DNA of 64,000 bases from Hemerocallis citrina (lineage: Eukaryota > Streptophyta > Magnoliopsida > Asparagales > Asphodelaceae): positions 144,449,767 through 144,513,766 of the forward strand of contig CM030367.1 of NCBI GenBank assembly GCA_017893485.1, in the 5' to 3' direction. The notes beneath the pieces were generated by a model. The model did not search any database. It was not told where the DNA came from and saw only the letters and a list, made by a program, of their open reading frames with translations. Position 1 is the stretch's first letter; every line of letters starts with the position of its first letter. This document shows positions 54,341-64,000 of this stretch, one piece after another. The translations under genes and the position numbers were made by a program.

Positions 54341-55718
54341 TTTTTTTTTTTATTGATAAAAAGATGATCCCTCCATCGTTTCATTAATGATAATTAACGA
54401 AATAAACTAGTACAAAATAACATCCAAAACGGGAGCTTAACGCTCCCCAAATACAACCTCTGAAATAGAACTAAAGAGCCAACATAAAGTAGCAACAGTA
54501 ATACATCAGTAAATCAAAAGCATTAAATGAAGCACATCCCTTAGTGGATCTTGAGGCATGCTCTCCCCTCAACGGTTTGGTAGTCTACTCCACCTCGTTC
54601 AACTTCAACTTATTCTTTTCTCCCGAATATCCTGCCCAATCATGAATGAGAATGAAAATTTTATGCATAGAAGTTGAAAATCTATAATTAATATTCTGAA
54701 AGCATAAATTGTTTCGGTCTAGCCATAGGCTCCACAGGGTTGTCGCGACTGCTATCTCGCAGACCCGTTTGTCCTCTACTTTAATTAGTTTCTCCCTCCA
54801 AAGACCCCAAACGTCTGAACTATAGCTAGGACACTGTGCACATCCAAAACCCCTACAAGCTATTTTCCATGTGAGAACCGCCTTATGGCACGTGAAAATA
54901 TGTGTATGGTATCCTTGTCCATATTTGACATCTATTTGCATATTTCTTTTCCTAAGGTTGACTTTGGTTAGAATGGCTTCGTTGTGCACCAACCAGCTAA
55001 AGACTCTGACTTTAGAGGCGCCTGAGTACCCCAAATGATGTTCTCCTTTTTTTACATCTGAGGCCTCCGTCGTTAAGCCATTTGTACATCGATGCCACTG
55101 AGAAAGTTTTTGACTCTTCGATATTCCACCATCTTTCGTCAGTATCGTTACTCATTAGGACTCCTTGCGCTTGGATGAACCTATTTAACTTTTCAAACTG
55201 GCCGATGCTATCCCACGACAGTCGGTCTGATACAATCCTCCTCAGTTTCCCACTTTTCCATACATCTGCCACTAGTGTGTCAGGATTGACTGCTACTGCC
55301 GCAGCTTGCGGGAATAGGTTGTTTAGCGATCTGCTCCCGCACCATTTATCCTTCTAAAATCTAGTGTTCTTTCCGTTCCAATCCTGCACCTAGTATTTGT
55401 GTTGAAAATCCCCCCTGTTTCGTCACTCCTTTCCAGAGAAACGATACATTTTCGAACGCACTCCGCCCTCCGAAACGATATTTTTTCTCTTTCGGAACAG
55501 ATCGAACGAGTAAGACCACCAGTCTTTTCTTCGTTTGTAGATCTTCCACCACCACTTGCTAAGCAATGCTCGGTTCATGTCATGCAAATTAAGGATTCCT
55601 AGCCCGCCGAATTCCCTTCTCTTACAGACTCTACCCCACTTTACCAGGTGAAACCCTTTGTTACCCTCATCGGTTCCCTTGCATAAGAATCGTCTTCTCA
55701 TCTTGTTTATCTTTAATT
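54341..55718 (-). mobile_element. LINE-3: short 5'-truncated LINE of another family
   Basis: A T run at 54340-54351 marks the poly(A) tail. The short duplication acccaatt is seen at about 54334-54341 and 55719-55726. Only the C-terminal part of ORF2 is left. The proteins differ clearly from LINE-1 and LINE-2. Confidence 0.75.
54585..55701 (-). pseudogene. LINE-3 ORF2 C-terminal remnant
   Basis: Three frames in order. 55701-55423 has KWGRVCKRREFGGLGILNLH, the motif after the RT core. 55272-55012 has FSVASMYKWLNDGG. 55034-54585 is the zf-RVT region, with VFSWLVHNEAILTKVNLRKR and HIFTCHKAVLTWKIACR. The expected cysteine pair of the zf-RVT motif is not visible. Frameshifts separate the parts. 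Confidence 0.8.
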
Positions 55719-55726
55719 ACCCAATT

Positions 55727-56047
55727 ATTTAAGTTCTTTGTTTTCTTTGAGTTGGTCCGACAATTCAACAGGAAAACTGTCATAAACGACACTATGTTTT
55801 AATTGTTGCCTGAGTTTGCCAGACCATCAAAATTATTACGTAAATTTTTTTTTAATATATATATAGTGTCATTGTTTCTTTATTCAAGTACTAGCATTAG
55901 GCAGATTTTCTACTTTCTCTCAATAAGAAAGTAATATATTAACGAGAAAGCTTTAGTTCAGAAGCAGGGATCCTGAATTCAAACTGCCACTCAATAACCC
56001 ACCTATAAAAAAAATTCTTGTTTATTTTTTTTGTTCAAGTACTATGA
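55727..56047. other. AT-rich intergenic sequence
   Basis: No gene, RNA or element end recognised. Confidence 0.5.
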
Positions 56048-57676
56048 TAGTAACCACTCTAACTGCGAAATTTTTTTACGCATGTACCATATCTCTAATG
56101 AAATGAGTGGGGCCCGCCAAAGCGACTTGTGTGTCTCTTGGAGTGTAGATTTCCATTTTTGACCTTTTGCTTTTTATTTGATTATTCTTTCCTTGTAATG
56201 AGAGAAAATTGAGTTACATGTGCAAATAAGGACGTTGCAAAAAAAAGAAGAGTTTCTTGTTTCTTATGACCTTTTGGTCCATCCACCAAAATTAGAAAAC
56301 TGAATGTGAGTGCATTCACACGCAATTATGTTTATTCTTCAATAAATGGAAGGAAAAAAAATTGTGGTCACCATGATCTAGTTTTTAAATGTGACTGGAT
56401 TATCACGCGTCTCCTTTTAATAAAAGGATCACCATAACTTAATGGGCACAAATCATGAAACCCTTTTAATTTTACATGTTTAATTACGAAATTCCTTAGG
56501 CTTATTTTCGATCAAATTAATCACAGCATCATAACTTTTTTAAATACTTTCATTGGTATATGAAATACCATTATACCCTCTACAATCTTCCTATAAATTG
56601 TTTTGTTCTTTCCCATCACCCTCTTTGAATTGAAATCAAAACTATTTTTACAGTTGGTTAATTCACAGAACACACAAATAGTACACAACAAGCACAAATG
56701 TCACATTAGAAAGGACATTCGTGCGACGTATATGTAACGATAAGCATTCAAAAGGATGGTCATGACTTTTGCCCATTAAGTTATGATTGCTCTTTTATCA
56801 AAAGGAGACGTGTGATAATATTCTCCTTGTTGAAAAATAAACAGAATTGCACGTGAATGTAATTACATTCAGTTTTCTAATTTTTACGAATGAATCAAAA
56901 GATCATAAGAAGAAGAAAAAAAATTACCTTTCATTCCAACGATTCTAATATATCCCTCTAAGAGCATTTGTAGTCGTTGGATAAATATTTGAAAAATAAA
57001 TAATTTGGCCAAAATTCTCCTGCAGTCGTTGGCCAAATACCTATTTTTTATGTCCGTTGTGAACAGTAGGCTGTCAAATTTGGTAGAGAATGTAGCATTA
57101 TCCATATTTTGAAAATCGGAAGATAATTTGCCGTTTTTACATCGGACGGAAGATGATTTGTCGTCGGATAATTTTTTTTTTAATGGAGAAAAGGTAGATC
57201 ATCTACTGTTTCATAAAAAAATAAATAAATAAAGAAAAAGGAGGCCAACAGTGAAGGAGTTGGGGAATTTTTTTTTGTTGTTGAGATGGCAGATCATCTA
57301 CCATTTCTCAAATTTTTTTTAAAAAATAAAAAATAAAAAAATGTAAACGGGATATCATATCTCGTTTCGTCCAAGAAAATTCAATTTTTGAGTATAGACG
57401 ACTGCAGCGAATGCACTAATTGCTTTTTGCAAAATTTTTATATACCCATTTTTTGAACAAAACGACTACAAATGCTCTAATATACACCCTATGCATATGC
57501 AACTCAACTTTCTCACATTTCAAGAAAGAAGTATCACATAAAATGCAAAAGGTTAAAAGTGAAAATCAACAATTCAAGAAGACATTCAACTGGTGTTTTG
57601 GTGGGCCCCACCCATTTTCTTAGGGTAGGTAGGGTATATGTGTCAAAAACCTTGTAGTTAGAGTGGTTACTACAAT
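56048..57676. mobile_element. Long-inverted-repeat (foldback or MULE-like) element interrupted by a MITE
   Basis: The left arm (56048 to about 56480) is the inverted repeat of the right arm (57676 back to about 56740) once the MITE at 56962-57477 is removed. The shared outer end reads tagtaaccactctaact. Further in, both arms share gggtggggcccaccaaa-like text, a ccttttgc-ttttat block, a gaaaactgaatgt block and cgtctccttttaataaaag. Arms are roughly 420-430 bases with a spacer near 260 bases. No protein is encoded. I could not identify a target duplication with confidence, so the superfamily is open. Confidence 0.75.
56962..57477. mobile_element. Tourist-like (PIF/Harbinger type) MITE
   Basis: Perfect 17-base terminal inverted repeats GAGCATTTGTAGTCGTT and the 3-base duplication TAA at 56959-56961 and 57478-57480. 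Length 516 bases, AT-rich, non-coding. Internal inverted segments include gatcatctac near 57199 and 57293. It lies in the right arm of the foldback element and is therefore younger than it. Confidence 0.88.
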
Positions 57677-58421
57677 AATTATCTATATATTATACTAATA
57701 GGAGAAAACGTGTCAAACCCTCCTTCCTTTATTTAAAAATAAAGATAGGAGAGAAAAAGTATGGATTCTTATTTAACTAATAAGTGCATTATGTACAATT
57801 TTATTACAAAGTTAAAATAAAATAAAAACCTCAGCCCTCAAACACAGTCACTTCACCTCCCAATTTCTCATTGTTACAAAATCTCATGTCTCTTCCCAAA
57901 TATACACCCATCCCCTAACTTAAATTAATTAGATTTTTAAGTAAACGCAATTCATAAAATTATTTTTATATGATTTTCTTCGTCTATCATCTTTATTTTA
58001 ACAAGTGCTATAATACATGGTTTATAATGTATAATATATTTACTGAATGTTAATGATGTTATAATATACCTGTTTAACATAAATTAGTTGAATTTGCGAT
58101 ATTTTTTCATTGTATGCATTTTTTTTAGCTTTAGTAATATTAAATTGGAAAACATTATGGTTTGGCAGTGGTTATCGAAATCATCTGCTTATATGTGAAT
58201 AATAATAAAGATTTCGGTAATTACGGTAGGGATGATATTCATAAGTTTCTCACAATTCTCTTACGCTTTTTTGGAGTTTTATATAATTTTATAAGTCCCT
58301 CAAAACTATTTTAGACTATACAATTTGCACAGGGTAACACTAGCACTTAAACAAAGAAACAAATAAGATTTTTTTTCTCTATGAAGAAAATATGTTTTTT
58401 TTAATAAAAAAAATATGGTAC
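57677..58421. other. AT-rich intergenic sequence
   Basis: No gene or element recognised in about 745 bases. Confidence 0.5.
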
Positions 58422-58941
58422 TGATATGGGATAAATTATGCAGCATCAACCAGAGACCGCTGATCTCCTCTGGATCCTCCCCCCTGTGATCATCAGGCCA
58501 GCTACAATCTAATGGGCCTCAGCCAGCTTAGGCCAATGGGCAAATGGGTCCAACCCGGCCCGTCAGGGCTCTAGACCTGTTTACCCCTGCCTATAAATAC
58601 TCCACCCCCTCCTCACTGTAAAAGGTAATCCATCTCTCCCCACCGAAACCCTAGCTGCCTAGTCTCTTTTCCAGTGACTGACTAGATCATCGGAGGGCCT
58701 ATCGCCGGGGCTTATCCTGGTGTTTCCAGGCCATGTGCAGGTACCGAAGATCCAGCCGAGCGACCCCCTAGATCCGAGCCAAGCAACCGACCTCATCTTC
58801 CGAGCCCCTCTGCGCTCCTCCTCCCAAATTGCTCCTGCTATCCGGAGTCGGACCGACGCCAGTACTGCGTAGGGACTTCCATCGTACAAATTGAGAGAAC
58901 TCACACCTGTTGCCCCCACACCCCAAAAACAAACCACATCA
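58422..58941 (+). repeat. Element D 5' LTR
   Basis: Begins TGATATGGG, ends cacatca before the primer site. TATA box tataaata at 58592-58599, followed by ctccaccccctcc. Matches the split 5' LTR of A in reverse complement. The partner LTR is not in the window. Confidence 0.85.
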
Positions 58942-58944
58942 GTT

Positions 58945-58962
58945 TGGCACCGTCTGTGGAAA
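58945..58962 (+). promoter_or_regulatory. Element D primer binding site
   Basis: TGGCACCGTCTGTGGAAA, three bases after the LTR. Differs from the site of B and C by two bases. Confidence 0.75.
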
Positions 58963-59031
58963 ACTTTCCTCCTCAGTACTATTGTCCTTTGAAGCCCATC
59001 CAGAGTTATCACCTTGGGTCCCAGCTCTTCC

Positions 59032-62000
59032 ATGGCTCCCAAAGCCAGAAGGGCCATCACCTCAGCACGACACCCGGACCTCAACCATCATAGCCACGCA
59101 GATGACCAGGGTTCCAACCAACCCCGGGGCAACGACGCGGCCCGACCCTCCATTGTGTCGGATTTGAGCCACGTCATCTCCGACAGGCAGGCCAGTCGGA
59201 CGAGGGGAGAGGCCGCTTCCAACTCGGCCTCAAACCACCACCGAAAACCTTCCCAGGCACACAATTCCCTGTAAAACCCGGGGGGACAAGCCCCATCACA
59301 AGGGTCGAATTCCAGAACTTCCGGGAGGAGATCCTTCAAGCCATCCGAAATGGTCCGGCTACCAAGGTCTACCAAAGTTCCACTCACCGATCAGAAACGA
59401 AAGCCGGCCAATCCCGCGGATCGATTCGTCCCCAGCCAATGGCGGACCCCATCCTTCGTCATTTGGAAGAAATAGAGAACCGTCTTGCGCATTTCGGTGA
59501 GGGCGGACCAATCCCGGGTCGCGACCATCGTCCGACCGGACCCCCTTTCTCCCTCCAAATCCTTGAAGCTGAGATTCCTTGGAACTTCAGATCGCCTCAA
59601 TTCGAGACTTATAATGGCGAGGGTGATCCTGCTGATCACATGGAGGGGTTTAAGACCCTCATGATGATTCACAGTGCTGCGGATCCTCTCCTCTGTCGCG
59701 CCTTCCCTGCTACCCTCTGGGGTCCGGCTCAGGAGTGGTTCTCCAAACTCGCCCCGGCTCGGTCTTCTCCTTCGAGCAGCTGGAGGCAGGTTTCCTTACC
59801 AACTTCGTGACCAGCAGGAAGGTCGAGAAGACGAGCTCCTCCCTTCTGGACCTCAAAAAGAAGGACGGGGAATCCCTCCAGGAGTTCGTTCGGAGGTTCA
59901 CCACGGAAGCAAGTTTGGTTTCGTCCTTCGACGCAGGGGTCGCTTCTGCAGCCTTTCGACACAACGTCTGCCACTGCCAGCTCAAGGCCACTTTAGCCAA
60001 GAAGCCACCCGTGGACTTCCCCGACCTACTCAACAGGATCGAGAAGTATATCCGGGCCGAGGAGGCCCTCAATCCCAAAGGAACGAAGGAATCCATTACT
60101 AAGGGGAAGCGCAAGGTCGATGATACTGAACCCTTCAAAAGACCCGGGAAAGGAGCAACCATTCCGAAGAGGGTCCTCCCAGTCCTGCGATTCGAGAGGT
60201 ACACACCCCTGATTCAGAACGTCTCGGCAATCTTGATGGAGATTGAGGACAAGGGGGTCATCCGGTTCCCTCCCCGACCAAATAACAACGGCAAGAAGCA
60301 AGACCAGAGGTTCTATTGCCGCTTCTACTGAGACACCGGGCACGATATAGATCACTGCCGAGCCCTCAAGGATGAGATTGATGCCCTCGTCCAATGAAGG
60401 TACCTGAAGGAGTTCACCCGGGCCAACCCCAAGGACCGAAGAGAGCCAGGAGCCCGAGACGTTTGCCTCCCCCTCAGATGCCCGGTCAATGATCTGATCG
60501 GGATATGGAAACCAAAGAAGTCAGTGGACACGCCATCCTATACTACATCCACGACGGACCCATGGGGGAGAATCTAAGTCTTCTCGATAAGCCTTTATCC
60601 GAGAGGTCATCTCTATTCTGGAACATCCCTCTCCTCGGATTCAGCAGCGGGCGATCTTCTTTTCAGGAGAAGACCTCGAAGGCATCCGGCTTCCACACTG
60701 CGATGCCCTCGTCATCAGCCTCATCATGGCCAACTTTCTGGTTCACTCAATCATGGTAGACAACGACAGCTCGGTCAACATCCTTTTTTAGAAGCATTTG
60801 AGAAACTCAAACTCCCCCGAGAAAAGCTGAAGCCAGCTAGTTACACCCTCCACGGATTTTGTGGCGTCCCAGTGCAAATCGAGGTAATCGTGACACTAGA
60901 CGTGACCGCAGGAATGGCCCCCATCCTCCGAATCGAGTTGATGGATTTTATGGTTGTCAATGTCAAGGTAGCCTACAACGCCATCCTCTACTGACCCGGG
61001 CTCTGTTCGTTCCAAGCCGTCCCCTCCGCTTACCATCTGAAACTGAAGTTCCCGACTAACGTCGGGGTCGGGGTCGTTCGAAGCAACCAGGAGTCTGCAC
61101 GCTCATACTACACCGCGGTCGAGGGCGGTGTATTTCCCCTTGATGCCATCGAGATCCTACTTGAAGAAAGCCATCCCAAGTCAGAACCTGCAGAAGAATT
61201 GGAAGAGGTCTCCTTTGAAGAAGAGGACCAGTCCAAGTGGTTCTGTGTGAGCCAAACCCTTTCGCTCGAACTGAAGTCGGGTCTGATCAACTGCATCCGT
61301 CGAAATGTCGACCTCTTTGCCTGGACACCATCTGATATGCCCGGAATTTTCGAAGACTTAATCATGCACCGGCTAAGCGTCGTCCCCGACTCCAAACCAG
61401 TATAGCAGAAGCGCCGCAAGTTTGCCCCAGAAAGGCAGCAGGTGGTGAAAGGGGAGGTGGATAAGTTGTTATCCGTCCGGTTCATTGAAGAAGTCAGCTA
61501 CCCCGAGTGGCTGGCTAATGTCGTGATTGTGAAAAAGTCTAGCGGTACTTGGGGGATCTGTATTGACTTTACAGACCTCAACAAGACGTGCCCCAAGGAT
61601 CCTTTTCTCCTGCCCAGCATAGACGCTCTAATCGATGTGATGTTGGGTCACGAGCTCCTAACTTTCATGGATGCCTTCTCAGGTATAATCTGATCTGGAT
61701 GTTCCCTCCAGACATAGCCAAGACGTCCTTCGTCACCGACCAAGGCCTCTATTGCTACCAGGTTATGCCCTTTGGGCTCAAGAACGCCGGGGCCACCTAC
61801 CAAAGGCTCGTCAATCAAGTCTTCAAAAAACAGATCAGTCAGAACATGGAGGTATACATCGATGATATGCTTGTCAAGAGCCGACGAGAGAAAGATCATG
61901 TTGCCGACCTCGAAGAAGCCTTCGGTGTCCTTTGGTCTCACAACATGAGGCTGAACCCCGCCAAGTGCGCCTTCGGCATCTTGTCCGAAAAATTTCTTGG

Positions 62001-62051
62001 GTTCACCGTTAGCCAGCACGGCATAGAAGCCAATCCGGAGAAGATCCAGGC
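59032..62051 (+). pseudogene. Element D gag-pol remnant, truncated in RT
   Basis: The ATG at 59032 gives MAPKARRAITSARHPDLNHH. A TAA at 59272-59274 stops the first frame. Gag continues at 59439-59810 and, one frame over, at 59735-60331 ([20 protein letters not shown]). It is stopped by a TGA at the zinc knuckle where A has Arg or His codons. Protease remains ([11 protein letters not shown]) lie near 60750-60790. RT is in pieces: 61442-61693 (CIDFTDLNKTCPKDPF) and 61588-62051 (YQVMPFGLKNAGATYQRLVN, then YIDD). The frame is cut at 62051 in EANPEKIQA. Confidence 0.85.
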
Positions 62052-64000
62052 TGTAACATCCTGAATTTTTATAAGAGTTTGAGATTTTACATGTTTTGCA
62101 CGTATGATTTTATATGCATTTTTCTAGAGACAAATATTTTCTTCATAGCCTAAGCTATTAATTATTCTCCTTGTTTCCTAAAAGATCTATTTTTTAAAGC
62201 CTAAATAAAATCTTAGGCCTAATTCTAGCCCATTATAATTAATTTATTAATTAATTCTCTTGAGCCCATGGTCTTTTGGCCCATTAGTGAGCCCAATTAA
62301 TTTAAATTCTTTTTTAATTAACCCAACTTGTAATGTAAACCAACTTAAAAAATAATTAATTAAAAGTGCATGAACAAAATTTTGTAGGGGTACTAGTTTA
62401 CATGTGCATTGCACTTGCACGTGCAAATGCACCTTTGGGAGTAGGTCGGATAGTGCAAAGAGAGAGGGAGAGATGGGAGTAGTGGTGAGGTGGTTATCTC
62501 ATTCAAGGGTGGTTGCTACAACTCCCAAACTCATCCTAGTCTTTGATCATTAACTATTTTGACTAATCCTAGACCTTCAGTCTACTCAAAAATGTGTATA
62601 AATATTCCCTCTCATTTACTCATGTTTGCACTTGAAAAAGAAAGAAATATAAAGAGTTAGAAAAAGATTGAGAGAAAGTGAGAGAAAGATTGAGTGTGTG
62701 CTAGTGTGTGTGTGTGCACCTTTGGAGGCTGGCCAAATCGACAAGAAGAAGGGGAGCTCGGGTTCCATCAAGCACAAGGAGGTGAAGGCAATTTGCGGCT
62801 CGATCTAGGAGGAGAAGGATCGCTCGTTGTTCAAGGAGATTTCTAGGAGTTCTTTCTTTTGTTTATTCAAATAGGTGGGCAATTTTCTCTAACTTCTAAG
62901 TAGTATCATGCTAGGTGGTGTGCTAATCATGCTAGAATAAATAAGTGAAAATATTGTTCTTTGATAATACCATGATTAAGGTGAAAATGAAATATATGTG
63001 AAATTGCACGAAATGACTAAGTGAAATTGATTGAATGATATGATTGTTGTTGTGATATTTTGATATTGATCTAGCATGCTAAATTAGAATAAATGTTTCT
63101 CCATGTCGAAATATTCGTGTATATGGGAAAAGTGCAATTTAAGAAGTATGCTTATGTGAAAAATACAAATGGTGAGAATCTCTATGTTATTAAAATAAGA
63201 TTGATTAGTAAATTATGCATGTTTATGGCGAGTATGATTGTTACTAAATAATCCTAAAAGTTGTATGTTATTTGTTGGGAAAAATGAACATTTTATTATT
63301 TAGGCCAAATTCAAGAAATGATCATTTTGTGTGTAAATCAAAAGGGAGGAAGAAAAACTCATTAGTCTAATAAAGAAGAACTAAAATATGATTGGAAGAA
63401 ACTAAGAAAAATGTCTCTTTGAAAAGGGAATTGTTAATAGAACATTATGTGATTTTTTTATGTACAGTTGTAGAAAAAAAGAGTGGTACTTTATATGAAA
63501 AATGAGAGTTAAGTGGTATTTTGAAAATCTTGAGTTACTGTATAAGTTCCAAATTTCGGACTTTAGTTATTGAACAGTCGATTGTATATGTCTTAACAGT
63601 CGACTGTCCAGACTGTTTATTTTCGAGTTTTAAATCATCACAGAACAGTCGACCGACTATGTCCTAACAGTCGACTGTCCTGACTTAAATTTTGAGTTTT
63701 TAATCATCACAGAACAGTCGACCGACCATGTCCTAACAGTCGACTGTCCTGACTATTTTAATTTTCGAGTTTTAATCCTCGCAGAGCAGTCAACCGACTG
63801 TGTTTTAACAGTCGACTGTCCTGACGAATTAATTGATATCCAGATTTCATGAGAAAATTTTTCTATAACCCTTGGCCTAGTGTAAAGGAGAAATCGAAAC
63901 TTTTGCAAGAAAGAACTTATTCTAAATTGTTAGTTTAAAGTATTTTTGGATAAAGAAAAGTGTATTGTTTAAAAGAGTTCGAAAAGAGATTTTTTTTTGA
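62052..64000. repeat. LTR-like sequence F, probably the LTR of another retrotransposon, incomplete
   Basis: It begins TGTAACATCCTG, a common LTR start in plants, exactly where D's RT is interrupted. A TATA-like tataaatatt at about 62597 is followed by ttccctctcattt. No open frame of note. It carries a four-copy tandem repeat at 63573-63825. The window ends before an LTR end or an internal region is reached, so the family and strand cannot be given with confidence. Confidence 0.5.
63573..63825. repeat. Four-copy ~70 bp tandem repeat with a palindromic core
   Basis: Copies start at about 63573, 63643, 63711 and 63783. Each contains aacagtcgactgtcc, with the 12-base palindrome ACAGTCGACTGT, and a related agaacagtcgaccgac earlier in the unit. 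Confidence 0.9.

Larger units (their letters stand above)
58422..62051 (+). mobile_element. Element D: 5' part of a Ty3/gypsy (Tat) copy, cut by an LTR insertion
   Basis: LTR, primer site, gag, protease and RT of the same family as A, on the plus strand. The text breaks off inside RT at 62051, where the LTR-like sequence F begins. The remaining part, if kept, lies beyond the window. The copy is decayed. Confidence 0.85.

Noticed and set aside
1..64000. CRISPR array, rRNA, tRNA or organellar genes
   Set aside because: None seen. The tandem arrays have no spacers and lie inside plant retrotransposons. The FTSZ1-like fragment is a nuclear gene piece with a splice donor.

Overview
This window looks like a gene-poor, repeat-rich stretch of a flowering-plant nuclear genome. 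Almost everything recognisable is a transposable element: Ty3/gypsy retrotransposons with the dual RNase H typical of the plant Tat lineage, plant L1-type LINEs, a CACTA DNA transposon carrying pieces of plant genes (IQD, EMF2-like and FTSZ1-like), a long-inverted-repeat element, and a Tourist-like MITE. I see no intact ordinary host gene, no rRNA or tRNA gene and no prokaryotic feature. The species cannot be told from the sequence. I use working names for the gypsy copies: E, A, B, C, D and F.

Layout. E (1 to about 33803, plus strand) is an old copy whose 5' LTR is cut by the window edge. It has a decayed, internally deleted gag-pol, a tandem-repeat 3' region and a partial 3' LTR. A (about 4321-25954, minus strand) sits inside E and lacks its 3' LTR. 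A is itself interrupted by a 4.0 kb CACTA transposon (8368-12366, TSD TCC) and, within A's 5' LTR, by B (16958-25764, minus strand, TSD ATTAC). B has two nearly identical LTRs, gag and an intact antisense gene, but no pol. E is also interrupted by a full-length LINE (27281-33185). After E come a copia-like LTR remnant (about 34128-35187) and C (35455-50383, minus strand, TSD ATGGG). C is a 14.9 kb element with an uninterrupted 1910-residue Gag-Pol. Then follow two 5'-truncated LINEs on the minus strand, a foldback element with a MITE in one arm, D (58422-62051, plus strand, same family as A) and, from 62052, the LTR of another element (F) that cuts D off and runs past the window end.

How the parts work together. 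In A, B and C the sense strand carries gag with or without pol. The opposite strand, between pol and the 3' LTR, carries a multi-exon gene with its own TATA box. Its product has a domain I recognise as the Pfam 'putative gypsy type transposon' family (PF04195), followed by a coiled coil. The two transcription units converge. Each element also has its own unrelated tandem array in the 3' half. C could supply reverse transcriptase and integrase. B has kept gag, LTRs, primer site and the antisense gene but would need enzymes from elsewhere.

The most interesting items are the conserved, spliced, separately promoted antisense gene kept intact in an element that lost pol, and the CACTA element carrying fragments of three unrelated genes in one orientation.
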